Origin: Mesostigma viride
Taxonomy: Eukaryota > Streptophyta > Mesostigmatophyceae > Mesostigmatales > Mesostigmataceae
Length of the DNA stretch: 62,000 nucleotides
NCBI GenBank assembly: GCA_009746045.1
Contig: RPFO01000130.1
Location: 2,661,368-2,723,367, forward strand
Direction of reading: 5' to 3'
The translations under genes were made by a program, and so were the position numbers. Below the pieces are notes generated by a model. It searched no databases. It worked only from the letters and a program-made list of their open reading frames with translations, and was not told the origin of the DNA. Below are positions 23,230-35,200 of this stretch, piece after piece (position 1 is the first letter of the stretch; each line of letters starts with the position of its first letter).

Positions 23230-23660
23230 CCGGGTTAGGCTTTACACAACACCGCGATATAAGGTATGCATCATTGGCTATGTTCTACCCTGCACTGGCA
23301 TTGCACTATGGGATGGCGATGTCCAGGCATCAGTCACCCAAGCATTGGGTGTGACTACATAACTATGGCTAGTCTAGCCCGTGGGGGGCTTCCACAGCTG
23401 GTTACGTTGACGATCAGGTCCCCGCACCCCTCCAGAACAACTTGGGCTTGTTGGGGTCTTGCTTGTGGCGGAGGTACTCCGGCCACATGTCGCGTCGAAC
23501 GCTGCTTGCTGCTGAGCAGGGGTCAGGTTGTCGTCCAGCGTCCAGGAGAGGTCTTGCGGCACGAGAGGAACAGCCGCTTATCCTCAATGGATTGGAAGGT
23601 AAGCAGGACTGGTGGGGGTTCTTTGCATAGACACTTCAAGCATTGCATAGACACTGAAGG
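23230..23660 (-). mobile_element. Fragment of a family C element: ORF1-like C-terminal domain
   Basis: The minus strand encodes, in two or three frames, PPVLLTFQSIEDKRLFLSCR, then LDDNLTPAQQQAAFDAT, then LRHKQDPNKP-like sequence. This is the same order as the C-terminal domain of the ORF1 proteins at 25 and 48-50 kb (LLTF..DK..FL..RK, then DDLTLAQQQRRRELWP). A shorter piece of the same element sits at 49.08-49.165 kb. It indicates that family C also derives from an ORF1-bearing element. Confidence 0.6.
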
Positions 23661-24055
23661 TGCAACAAAGCCGGCTGGGATCCGGTCCGACCTGCACACA
23701 AAAATCACAGAAGCGGACAATTTTGGGCTTTGCTGCATGCTATCTTTATTAAATAGGGTATATGATACACAGTCGACTCCGCGGCAAGCCGCTGTGCATG
23801 CACACAAAGTAGTTTCTTTCTTATAGCTAGTGTGTGAGCTCATGCCGTTGGGATAGGGCCAGCATCTGGCGCACGCTGGGACCACAGCGGTACACCATGT
23901 GTGGGGCACGCATGCAAGCAACCCCATGCCAAGTGTGGGCGACACCCCCCCTCGACATGCCTCGAACTCCAGTCTGTCGGGTACCCCGTGTGCATGATTT
24001 CGGCATGAAACACAGATGAAGGCGCAGACTTGCCTCCTATGAAATAAATGTGTTG
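23661..24055. other. Spacer without recognisable genes
   Basis: I see no family signature on either strand. The region separates an ORF1-like fragment from the left end of repeat D. Confidence 0.4.
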
Positions 24056-24160
24056 TATCAAAGAGACAACCAGCGCAGGCCAGAAATCTGGAAGAATCCG
24101 ACCATGGTAGCTCGAGTCTGCTGTTATCTTATCTGCATTTGTCGAGTCGTTCATGCAGGA

Positions 24161-26884
24161 TTAATTAATTAATTAATAGGCACGTGACTGCGTCACGTGA
24201 GCATAAGTCCTCAGTGGGAGGGGAATATGGGATGGAATGGATTATGTAAGCTATCTAGGTCCTAGTTACAGGGTTGTGGGCACCGCGGCCCGAATCGCTA
24301 TGAATGCCATACTTTGTCACACGCGGAGCCCCCACAGGCTTGGGGGTGGTCTCCTTCATCACTACTTGCCATCTATCCTTGCGCACCATCTGCCTCCATA
24401 TTACAGACAAACCAGGAGGCTGCCCGGGTGTGAGCCCGTCACGTCTAGTGTAGCACATGTCCATGCCAAGTCTATCACGAAAAGTCCACGGGTGGCGGCC
24501 CTGCCGCGCGCGGCCGGGGGCACGCCAGGTGAGGACATATCGCCCAGGCTGGGCGGGCTTGGTGCCAGCTAGTCTATCTGATGTATCTACCTGATCTGTG
24601 CGGGCCAGGTGCCCGGCTAGGCCCAGGCGCCTGTGCCTAATAATGTGGGAAACATAGGGCAAATCAGCGTACAAATCCTCATTGAATTGAATTGAATTGA
24701 ATTGTAACATAACTCCGTTGGGAGTATATGTAGCACATAGCCCTTGAGAGGGGGCATATGGCCTATCATACATCCTAAGCTACTTCCTGCAAGGGTGGGG
24801 ATGTAAAGGACCCTTGCTCTAGGTGCACCAGGGCACGTGCATCCCCATGATCTTCAAGCTATGCCCAGCGAAGGGGGAGCCTGTCATGGGGGGGAAGATC
24901 AGCATAGCTATGCAAAGGCTAAAGCGTGGCTCTCAGCAGAGAGTGACTCCCTGCATGGGCTCAACATAACTAAATAAAGCTAGGCATCATCTGGAGTGTG
25001 GCTCATCATAGGCACACATGTACATGATTAAATAAAGCGCGTGGCTTAGCTGGGATAGTGCCTCTAGGAGGCGTACATGTACATGGCCACGGTCTATCTA
25101 TTCTACACTACTACTGCTGTATTCCCCTAAGCTGGGGCGTCTGGAGTCGCTGGGGCCGCGGGGGGGGGGTGTCGCCTGCCAGGGCTTGTGGCCGACGTAG
25201 ATGGCCGCCCCCTTCCAGTACACCGGCTGGCCCGCCTTGGTCTGCCGGAGCTGGAGGTAGATCGGCCATAGCTCCCGTCGCCGTTGTTGCTGCGCCAGGG
25301 TCAGGTCGTCATCAAGGGTGAAGAGAGTCTTCGCGAGCCGCTTGCGGCGTCTGAGAAAAGAAATCTTGTCCGCCGGGGTCTTAAAGGTGAGAAGGAGCGG
25401 GGGCGGCCCTGCCTTACCCCGCGCGCGGGGAAGGCGGTGGGCGGCCAGCTCGATCTCACCAGTAAGGCCCATGCGATCAAGGATTTCTCTCTCAAAAGCA
25501 CGCGCAAGCTTCTCGGAATTCTCACCTTCCTCCATCTTGAGATTCTTGACAATGACGTTAAGGCTGCGCTTGGCGAGCTCGGCCTCCTCGCGGAGGTCAA
25601 GCGTCTGCCGTTGGAGCTGGGCTGCGACGGCGGAGGTGGTGGAGGTGGTGTGTTGCTTAAGCATGTCCGCCCAGGTGGTGATGGGAGGAGCATCGCCGAC
25701 CAGGCCAGCCGGGGCTGGCTTGGCGGCAATGTCCTTCACCGCCTGGGCGGTGAGGCCTGCGGTGTTCTGCAGAACCTCGATAGCGATGGCGTTATCCTTA
25801 AGACGCTGGTCGATGTCGCGGAGCTGGGCGGTGATGGAGTCGGTGGAGGCGGAGGGGGGGGGGTGGAGGCGAGGAGGGCGGCGGTGGCGGTGGGGATGGT
25901 GGGGAGCTCAGCAGCCAGCGTGCGCACATTGGCAGCAATGGGCGACACGTGCTGTGAGAAGGCGTCGTGGAGGTGGCGGAGGAAGGTGGATTCGGTAACG
26001 GGGCAGGGTTGCAAAAGGTCGAAGGCCGAGCGCTGAGTGATGGTAAAGAGAGCTGCGAGCTGAAGGCGGGGGCGAGGCCAGCCGGCCATATTGGCCGAGG
26101 TAGGGGCGTCAGCTGGGCGTTCGGAAAACCGGCCGTCAGCTCCGTTGCGGAAAAGGTGGGTTCTGGAATGGAACTGCTTGCACAGGGCCAGCAGTGAGGC
26201 GTGGGACCCGTAAAACACGAGCTCCAGTAACTTGGAGCAATGAATTTCGAAAAAGGCAAGCCTGTTGATGTCCTCATTACTAATGTGCAAACCAAAGGGG
26301 ATGTTAAGGGCCCTGCGCAACATCTTGGTGACGGCGCCGTCGAGTTGTTGCTCCAGCTCCTGCGTCAGTGTCCAGGTCTCGGCGCCGTAGGTCAGGATCG
26401 TCAGAATGACGGCCTTGAAGAGGTCACGCTTGACGATCCGGGGTAGGGCGGGGTTGCTCCACCAGCGGCGGTGGTCATGGAGGTGCGCCCACGCCATGCC
26501 GATCCGTGTCGTCATGTCGTCCTCGCAGTCGGGAAGCCAACTGCCGAGCAGCTTGAAGCGGCCTGAAGTAGGGTAGTTGACCTCGGTGTCGTCTAAGAGG
26601 CGGAGTGTGGGTGGGGGCCCTGCCATGCCGTGGGCCAGGGCCTCCGTTTTTGGGCTGATTTCTAGACCAACCGCCCGAGCCGCGAGCGCCAGGCAGTCCA
26701 GCCAAAGTTGGGCAGACTCCGGCTTCTCGATGAGCGTGATGTCGTCGGCATAAATGAGGTCAGCTAGTAAATTCTGCTTGTTAGTCGGCCCCCCTTCTCC
26801 AAGCTCGTTCGTGATCGCTAGGCCAGGGGCACGGCCTGCAATGCTAGCAAAGCGAGCACGTGCCTGGCGCATAACATAATCCAC
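24161..26884 (-). mobile_element. LINE (family A), 5'-truncated, interrupted by an ORF1-only element
   Basis: The two LINE parts are 26884-26271 (RT palm and thumb: DYVMRQARARFASIAGRAPG, YADD in LIYADDITLIEKPESAQLWL, LLGSWLPDCEDDMTTRIG, TYGAETWTL) and 24683-24161 (NEDLYADLPYVSHIIRHRRL, HLARTDQVDTSDRLAGT, the stop, then 3' UTR). The 3' terminus is a CACGTGA..TCACGTG hairpin at 24181-24199 and a (TTAA)n tail at 24161-24178. The close relative at 57.4-58.86 kb is continuous across the junction. The flanks show the target duplication TCGTTCAGGAT, with a 4-bp insertion in the left copy. RT motifs upstream of DYVM are missing through 5' truncation. Confidence 0.87.
24684..26270 (-). mobile_element. 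ORF1-only retroelement (family B), 5'-truncated, inserted in LINE A
   Basis: It is bounded by an 8-bp duplication TCCTCATT (24676-24683 and 26271-26278). On the minus strand it encodes an ORF1-type protein: NRLAFFEIHCSKLLELVFYG at the 5' side, a Pro/Ala linker, TTWADMLKQHTTSTTSAV, then the RNA-binding-like domain RLPRARGKAGPPPLLLTF..DKISFLRRRK..LDDDLTLAQQQRRRELWPIYLQLRQ, ending at a stop at 25098. About 410 bp of 3' UTR follow, with the ACTCCCAACGGAGT hairpin and a (AATTC)n tail. No reverse transcriptase is present. It is a diverged relative of the 49.4-51.4 kb copy. Confidence 0.85.
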
Positions 26885-27174
26885 TCGTTCAGGATGATGG
26901 AAATAAATGGAGGTGGATTCGTGTAGCCGTGGACATTAAAACTTATGGCTGGCTAAGGTTCATCAAGACCTAGACGGTTTATCTAAAAACAACCTCGCGT
27001 GATCAGGGCAGGCGTTCCCAGCGGCCAGGAGTGTCCAGTTGTAAGCACCACTGCTGCAATCGCTCTCCCGCCATTTAACACGAGGAAGCACCCTTGATGG
27101 AAATAAATACCCCATTTAGTGTTGTATGCAACAGGTTTGAAACCATGTTTGACCACATGTCGCCACGGCACTGC

Positions 27175-30100
27175 TCAATACGTGACATTCTTTGGCAGCT
27201 TGAAGATCTTGTCGTTGTGCACTGCAACCACAAAGCTGTGGTCGTTGTAGCGGCGCACACGGCCCAGCTCCGCGTCGTTGGCGCGGTGGCGGGCGGCGCG
27301 CTGGCCCTCAAAGCGGGTCGCCACGCCCAGCGCGCGGTAGCTGCACGCGCACACAACCAGGAGTACACACAAGTGCCACCACGCGTGCACACACACACAC
27401 ACACATAAGTACACCCACACGGGCCAGACTAAGAGGACGCAGGTCAGACATTGTTCAGGCACGCAAACACTGGCGATGACGTGGCGGCACAAGTTGCAAT
27501 CAAGTGGCAAGAGGCACATGACGAGTGCGTGGGCGCCGAGAGACGCAAGGATGTGGGTCCGCAAACGGTCGCCACGTGTCACCGGAAGGTCATGTGGCGT
27601 CGCCCATTGCTGACGTACAGACAAAGATCATGGACTTCAATAAACAATATCGTAGGCCTGTTACAGACAAACATCATGAACTCGATGGCACCGCTGTGCC
27701 CTCAGCTCATGGGCCACGCACGATGCCCACTAGGACTCCCACTGCACACGCTCCACTGCCACATATGCTACCGTAGCCGAGACGGTGCTCGACTATAGTA
27801 AACCTTAGTTTACTGTAGCTGACTAGAGTGCACTACGGCCAAACGCCATGAGTCCACCTTGCCAGCAGCCACGCCGCACCCGCAACGCCAACCGCCCGTT
27901 GCCCAGCACGCCCTACCACCCACAACGCGACGATCCCACGGTCACTATAGCCATGCTACACGGTCACAACAAACATGCTGCTATACTATAGCACTGTACT
28001 ATAGTGACCGCCGCTCACCGTGCCAGCAGCTCGTTGACGAGCACCCCCTCGTGCGTCTCCCTGGGCTTGGGCTTCTGCTTGTAGTAGCGCGCGTAGTCAC
28101 GGTGGCCCAGCACTTTGGCGTCGCCGCCGGGCCGCGTCAGCACCAGCTCCAGCCCGGCCGTCACCTCCACCTCAGGCTCAGCATCGGCCGCCACCAGCTG
28201 CATGCCCACGTCGCCGTCGCCATCCTCATTGCTGGGGGGGGGGGAGGAAGGTTTGGTCGTTGAAAAGGAGGGGGTTGGGAAGGGCAAAGGGGGTGGAGAA
28301 TGGAATTAAGTGGGTGGCGAGAAAAGGGGGGTGGATAAATGGCCAGGGTGCACGTAAGACAACGGGGGGGGGGGGGGGCAGCAACAACGGGTTCAAAACC
28401 ATGCATGAGTCCTTGGCCATGGATTCGTGGATGAGCATGCACGCTCCTCTGGTAAAGGCTGGGGTAGCCAGCGACCAAAAAAGTACCCTCTTGTTTAGTA
28501 AATGAAAAAAAAGAAAGTCCACTAGCACCTAAAAAAGGCAGACATCCACTGACCAGCCCAACCACCCACCAGCCCAACCACCAACCCTGTACAACAGGCT
28601 CCACCGCCAACTTCAAGCAGTCAAAGCCATCCTCTCTGCCACCCAACCTCCAAATAGGTCCAACAGACCCCCGCATAGGTCCTATGGATCCTCATGACCC
28701 TCTCTACCACTCACCTTTTCTCAAAGTCGTAGAAGTCCTCAAACTCCTCGGCCGTCTCCTCATCACCATAGCGCATCTTGCAGTGGCTCTTGGACGCCAT
28801 GTGGCGCAACACGGCGCCTCGATCAGCAAACGAGCGACCTCGGCCGTCGCAGTAGAGGCAGAAGAGGCCTTGCGAGATCTGCGGGCAGAGGGGGGAGGGA
28901 GGGGGGTGAAGAGCAGGGTCAGGGGGGGAAGGGGGAAGGGGGGAAGGGGGGAAGGGGGAAGGGGGAAGGGGGAAGGGGGGAAGGGGGAAGGGGGAAGGGG
29001 GGAAGGGGGGAAGGGGGAAGGGGGGGGAAGGGGGGAAGGGGGGAAGGGGGGAAGGGGGGAAGGGGGAAGGGGGAAGGGGGGAAGGGGGAAGGGGGAAGGG
29101 GGAAGGGGGAAGGGGGAAGGGGAAGGGGAAGGGGGGAAGGGGGAAGGGGGAAGGGGGGAGGGGGGGGGAAGGGGAAGGGGGGAAGGGGGGAAGGGGGAAG
29201 GGGGAAGGGGGAAGGGGGGAAGGGGGAAGGGGGGAAGGGGGAAGGGGGAAGGGGGGAAGGGAAGGGGGAAGGGGGAAGGGGGAAGGGGGGAAGGGGGAAG
29301 GGGGGAAGGGGGAAGGGGGAAGGGGGAAGGGGGAAGGGGGGGAAGGGGAAGGGGGAAGGGGGAAGGGGGAAGGGGAAGGGGGGAAGGGGGGAAGGGGGAA
29401 GGGGGGAAGGGGGAAGGGGGAAGGGGGAAGGGGGAAGGGGGAAGGGGGAAGGGGGAAGGGGAAGGGGGAAGGGGGGAAGGGGGGAAGGGGGAAGGGGGGA
29501 AGGGGGAAGGGGGGAAGGGGGAAGGGGGAAGGGGGAAGGGGGAAGGGGGGAAGGGGGAAGGGGGAAGGGGGAAGGGGGAAGGGGGGAAGGGGGAAGGGGG
29601 AAGGGGGGAAGGGGGGAAGGGGGAAGGGGGAAGGGGGAAGAAGGGGGGAAGGGGGAAGGGGGAAGGGGGGAAGGGGGAAGGGGGAAGGGAAGGGGGAAGG
29701 GGGAAGGGGGGAAGGGGGAAGGGGGAAGGGGGGAAGGGGGAAGGGGGGAAGGGGGAAGGGGGGAAGGGGGGAAGGGGGAAGGGGGGAAGGGGGGAAGGGG
29801 GAAGGGGGAAGGGGGGAAGGGGGAAGGGGGAAGGGGGAAGGGGGAGGGGAGAGGTGCAGCGGGGGAGGCAACAACATGGTGTGCATGTAGTAGGTTAGTT
29901 TGCAACCCTTGTGACAGAAGCAAATATGAGTGAGTATATCTATCCAGTTATATGCCAGCAGGTGGCTCACTGGCAGTACAGGCCGGCAGTACAGGCGGGC
30001 AACAAGCACAAACAGTAGCATACTTGGGGTGGCACCCACGTCACCACAAACAAGGGCACACGGTAGCGATCCAGGACACCCTGGCGCACACAACCCCCAT

Positions 30101-31184
30101 CCATCCATCTTACCTTTGTTTGGTTGGCTTTCAATAATGTTGTACGCCCCACCCTCAACCCACCTCCATGCACACCCGGACCGACCCTCCCCAAGCCCTC
30201 CACCCCCCCAAAAAAAGATCTTGACCCTACCTTGATGCCCTCCCCTTACCTTGTTCCCCACCCCCCAACCCCGTAAATTAACGCCTCCCCCCCCTCCTAC
30301 CTTAATGCCCAGGTACTCGAGCAGGCCCTCCGGGTCGACCAGGAACTCGGCGTCTGGGATGAAGAAGCCGTGCTCGCGGTGCATGTGCTCCACGCACTCC
30401 TGCGTGCTGGCCAGCGTGCGCTGGACACAGAAGAGGCACCGCTTGGCGTCCCACACCTCGATCGGGGCCTCCGCCGCACCCCCGCCCCCGCGGGCCTCCA
30501 TGTCCGCTAGCATCGCCGACGCCTCCTCCTCGTCTTCCACCTCCTCCCATTCGTCCTCCCCGTCCGACTCCTCCTCCTCCCCCCCCTTGATCTCGGCAAC
30601 CGGGACAGCTGGCGACGTGCTGTCGGCTGACTTGATCACGCGAGGCTGCGCGGGGGCGCTCCCGCCGCGCGCCACGGTCTCTAGGTGCCGCTTGGACGAC
30701 ATGTGCTGCGTGTACGCGCCCTCGCTGCTGTAGTGCTTGCCGCACGCGCCGCATGAGAAGGTCGGCGCGGGCGCGGCGGCCATGGCGCTGTGCTTCTCCG
30801 AAGCGGCCGTCTTGGCCTGGTACCATGCTTGCGTCACACAGGGCAAGCCGGCAACCTGCGGGAAGCGACCAGTACGACATAATTTTCAACATATACGACT
30901 TGTACTCTACACCATGAACCCGATCGCTCAAGAACAAAAATATCAACAAATGTGGAATTAACTGGGTCGTCGAGCTTCAAAGGGGGTGGTTTCCAACCAA
31001 AGTAAGTGTTCGAGCTACACAGTTTGCTGTGGCACAGGAAGCAGGAGGCATTTAAGGTCCCATTCAATCTCCTTACCTTTCTCTTGAGGTTGTACCGATG
31101 CCACTCATCACGATAATGGACTCGCTGGACATCTTCGTTTTGAAACGAAACGTTGCAAGTGTTACAGGTTAGCACTTGAGCCAT
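27175..31184 (-). CDS. REI1: ZNF622/REI1-like zinc finger protein, cytoplasmic pre-60S ribosome factor
   Basis: In yeast, Rei1 acts on cytoplasmic pre-60S particles late in ribosome maturation and helps recycle export factors; the same role is inferred here. Five exons are read on the minus strand: 31184-31077, 30855-30301, 28878-28715, 28231-28019 and 27340-27175, together 1206 bp (401 residues plus TGA), close to yeast Rei1. All introns are GT-AG and phases match. Finger 1 is C7-C10-H23-H29 in an N-terminus ending [14 protein letters not shown], a family signature. Finger 2 is C71-C74-H87-H93 and is followed by an acidic stretch. Later fingers are CLFC..HMHREH and CLYC..HMASKSH. The C-terminus has [13 protein letters not shown] and RYRALG, both typical. 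Intron 2 (28879-30300) holds a 0.9-kb CCCCCTT-type tract. Start chosen because it directly precedes finger 1. Confidence 0.93.
28921..29850. repeat. GGGGGAA-type purine minisatellite in the REI1 intron
   Basis: About 930 bp of runs of G (mostly 5 or 6, some 3, 4 or 7) separated by AA, purine-only on plus and therefore pyrimidine-only in the REI1 transcript. Unit length alternates between 7 and 8 bp without a fixed higher order that I can see. The long KGEGG and PPSPFPL frames are repeat translations. Confidence 0.97.
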
Positions 31185-32245
31185 AGCTGGTTTAGAAAAA
31201 TGAAATCTTGATCCGATACGCCGTATCACTATTGCGGCAGGTAAACGCAGCCGCAAAACCTGAGCGTCGTCCGAACCAACGAAGGCCCCAGTGCCGACGC
31301 AGGGAGCTTAAGTCTGCAGGCGCAGCAGACCCTCTATGCTCTTCTCCAATTGTCCCCGCCGCCGTCTCCCGCACACAACAACACCTTCCCAAACTCGCAA
31401 TTAGCAGCTCCTAGAAGATGCCGTCCCCAGACAAGCTGCGACGGCACACGGATGAGATGGAGGCAATGGAAGGCGATAAGAAATGGGCACGAGCTTTTTT
31501 GGCAGTCCGACCTCGGTCTGGCAAAAAAAAATTGCGTGCGGCCGCAGGTCGCAACCCTCCACGTAACTCCCGCCATGTCAGCGTCCCTTGTACGGCCTTG
31601 TATTTTTTACTCTCAATTCCGTACATAGTAACTTGGAAAAATTCTGCTATTTTGTTGCGGAATGCGGACGATTTTTCCAACTTAAGTATACTAGGTACGA
31701 TTATGGTGCAAGACGTCAACGTTCACAACGGGGCAAAATGGTTGAATACATTTTCGCACACGCCCACGTGGTCCGTTCGCAGTTGTCAAATGCCTTGTAT
31801 GCGGTGGCATGGCGTAGGCGCGTGCACTGCAGTTTCCCACCTTCTATCTGGGCGTACACGACTGTTTTTGCCAGTACAGGGGTCAAAGTAATGTGGCCAT
31901 GCCATGGGAAGCCCCGATCATGGGGATGAAGTCATGATCGTGAAGTCATGATCATTATGGAATGTTTGCAGACATTGGATAGCGTATGGGTTTCGACAAT
32001 GGCGCCAGACTCAAATGGCATCTCCAGTTATTTTACTACACCCCCTCTAGCGCGGCCAGCGGCATTGGAATCGGGCGGTGGCTACTTCATGGCAAATATG
32101 CCCACTGTATTGACCGTTGATACGCATGACTTGGCCGTTTACCGTGGACAAAAAGCTAATACTATCGGTGCCTACGAATAGAGTTTGATATTCCGAAGAA
32201 AGAAAACAAAATTTTCATACGCCGGGGGAGCAAGTTCAGTGCACC
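31185..32245. promoter_or_regulatory. Divergent upstream region of REI1 and TPR genes
   Basis: The two start codons are 1061 bp apart. A plus-strand frame at 31418-31891 (157 codons, basic N-terminal part rich in Lys/Arg, no domain known to me) begins in this region, but it resembles nothing and has no splice partner I can defend, so it is not called as a gene. The remainder has no identifiable motif. Confidence 0.35.
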
Positions 32246-35200
32246 ATGGCCTCCCCGTTGCGTGACAGATCCCCCATGCCCGTAGTAATCCTGCGTGATA
32301 AAGATCTCCGGTGGCAGGAGTATGGGCACGGCCATTCTCCCCGAGGGGATGAGAACGGCGGCATGGCGGAGGATGACGACAGGGGCGAGGAAGGGATGGA
32401 TGTCCGTGGGTTTCTATACAAGAGGAAAGATTTCCTGGAAAAGGACACGGCGGCAAAGCTGCATCCCAATCGTAAGTGTGCCTTGGCGTTGCAGAAGAGG
32501 GCAGCTATAATTTGCCTTAAATATGACTACTGTTTCGATGTCATGCATCGTCCTGTGGCGAACCAGCCAAGTATACCATTGTAAGGCGGTGTGAGGATGC
32601 TGAGTGTTCACAGGACCTTGTGCATGAGCAGTCCACTTCAGGCAGTAAACACGAGCATGCACAAACATGAGGAGCATGTCACAAATAATTTTAAATAAGG
32701 GCATGAACGTGCTTCTGGGGAATGCTTCCCTTTGTGGGTGCATGTTGGCCACTGATGGTGATTCATTATGTAGGTGCACACTATGTATTAGTTATATTAC
32801 TTTCTTCAGGGTTCTTCTTCTTTTCGGGGTTTTCCTTATGTTGCATGCCAATCTCACCTCCTTAATTTATCTCAATGAATATATATTAGATAACAGATAT
32901 TATCATTGGTGACCTAAGCAGGGTGGCCGGCACAGGCATCTGTAGGTTATAGCTGTGGGGTTTCTGTCATTGCCGGCATCTTCTCGTACTTCAGGCATGG
33001 CTGCCTACCATTGTCACCATACAACACTAGCTGCCATGTTTCGGGGCAGTGCGCACCAGCACATGTACTACTTTCAGTCACAGGGATGAGCGCTGGCAGG
33101 GAGAGGCCGTCGCTCCCTGGTAGCCACCCTGGGGAGGTGCTCCATTGCGAGTTGGTGATCCCCCACACCCCCTTCCGGTCCATGGCTCGTCCCCTTAATG
33201 GGGACATTGTGGAGTTAGGCGGAGGTACCGTGGGAGTGGGAAATGCTGCAGCGGGTGACTTGCGCATGTCGGCAGTTGTAAACTGCCGGCCACATCTGTT
33301 TGTGGTGTATGGTTGACGGGGGGGGGGGGGGGGGGGGGGTACGGGTCATGCCCTGGCATACAGCTGTTGAACGGACCTTCTCATCATGCTGTCCCAACCC
33401 TTCTGAGTGGCTGCATGCGGGCACCTGGGGACCTCCCTGGGCCTCCTGCTGGTGGTGAACACATGTCTATAAACCATGTGCGGGAATCAGAGGGTCTGGG
33501 TACAAACTCCTATTCGGGGAGGGTGTGCAACCCGGCCACTGTCCAGAAGCAGCCCCGTCCCGCCTCCCGCCCCTTGTGGTCCGACCGCTGCCCAATAGCC
33601 ACCCACAATCCTGCTCTTCCCCTCCTCCTTCCTCCTTTGCAGTGTTCCTTCCCCATGAGCTGGAACTTGGCATCGTGGCAAAGACCTCCAGACCATGGCA
33701 TCAGGCCCTGACGCAATTCCAACGTGCCATCCAAAACCTCCTCCCCCGTCTCTGGCTCCCCTTCTCCATTCAAGAAGGAGATATTAACCAAGATCGCATC
33801 TCCAACAATCAACCCTTCTATGAAACCCGCCCACACAAACTGCCATGCTCCTCCCCGCAGGCACGTACTATTACCGCAAGAACGCGGCGGACGTTGACCG
33901 CCTGATTGAGACGTGCACCTTGAAGCTGGCTCGCGACACCGCCAACACGCGCGCGCGCTTCATCCGTGCGTCCGCCCTCGTGAAGAAGGGGCTGTTCCTC
34001 GAAGCGGCCGACGACCTGACTGCGGTGCTGGCGGCCGACCCCTCCGACGTGGATGCACGCTACCACCGGGGTGCGGCGTACGAGAAGGCGGGACAGCTGG
34101 CAGCCGCCATCGCCGACTACTCGGCGGTGCTGGAGGCGGACCCCGGGCACGTCAAGGCGGTGTATGGGCGCGCGGCATGCAACAACCTGCTGGGCGACTA
34201 CGAGGCGGCCATCGCGGACTACGAGCGGGCGCTGGAACGCGACCAAGAGCGCGCGGGGTCGCCAGGTGTCCGCTTCCGGTTCACGCGACCGCTGGCCGGC
34301 ACGCGCGCGGGTGCGTTTGACGCCGCCACGTCATCAGGTTTGTCCGAGGCAGGCGCGAGGGGGAACGGGGCCGCGGGCTCGTCGAGTGCACCCCCAGGGC
34401 AAGTCCTGCCGTCATCAGCGATGATGTCATCGTGGCCACAGGACCACCCCGCAGCGCAGGGTTCCCCACTCGTGGCATCCGCATCCCCCCCGCACGCACA
34501 GGTGTCGCACCGTGATGCTGCCAGCAGCCCCGCGTTTGCACACGCGCACGCCCACCACAGTCGGCATGAGTTGGGCGGCGGCAGTAGCCCGCCCAGCAGC
34601 CAGGGCAGCCCGCTGCTGCTGCGGGGCCATGGGAACAAACCAGCCAAGGGGGCGGACGCAGCCAAGCAGGGCCAGGGGCAGGGCCGGGCGCAGTCGGCAC
34701 AGGGGCAGGGGCACCGACGGCCTGTCAGCGCGGCACCGGGGACGGCGGCAGGGGGGCCTGGAGGCAAGCGGGCAGGGACCCTGGCGGATGCTGGCGGCGC
34801 CAGCGGGGTGGAGGGCGGGCAGGGCGGCGCAGGTCTGCAGGGAGGGGCGGTGGGTGGGAAGGGCGGGGGGCGGCCGGGCGATGCAAAGTCAGGCAGCAAG
34901 GGTGCGGGGGGCAAGTCGCGCGCGGCGTCCGCGGGGGCAAAGTTGCGACAAGAGGCGGGGGTTGCGCGCAGCAACGGACGAGGGAAGGAGGGGGATGCAC
35001 GGCGTGGGGACAGGGGGGTCCGGCACGTGGCGGACGGCAGTGGGCGCGAGGTGGCAGGCGGTGGTTACGGTACCAGCAATGGGCGGCTGGGGGACACGGG
35101 CGTGGCCACTGCGCACGCCAGCGGGGGGTTGGAGTATGCTGGCTACGGGCCGATGTACCAGGACCTGGGTGCGGTCATCAGCGATGCGGGGCGGGAGTAC

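Larger units (their letters stand above)
24056..27101 (+). repeat. Dispersed repeat D, split by a LINE insertion
   Basis: The left piece (24056-24160) starts TATCAAAGAGACAACCAGC and ends TCGTTC..AGGAT. The right piece (26885-27101) restarts TCGTTCAGGATGATGG and continues through GTGATCAGGGC and CGCTCTCCCGCCATTTA. The uninterrupted copy at 37505-37820 has TCGTTCAGGATGATG only once, so everything between 24161 and 26884 was inserted. Confidence 0.8.

Noticed and set aside
25736-26884. A reverse transcriptase fused to an ORF1-type domain in one 382-codon frame
   Set aside because: The junction at NED coincides with an 8-bp target duplication and is absent from the other LINE copy; it is an insertion, not a natural fusion.
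28684-29923. KGEGG-rich plus frame and PPSPFPL-rich minus frames
   Set aside because: Translations of the GGGGGAA minisatellite; the minus frame of 711 codons only appears to join REI1 exons 2 and 3 because the intron tract lacks stops. Splice sites and protein homology remove it.
31418-31891. 157-codon plus frame upstream of the TPR gene
   Set aside because: No recognisable domain, no convincing splice partner, and composition shifts to AT-rich noncoding-like sequence in its second half.
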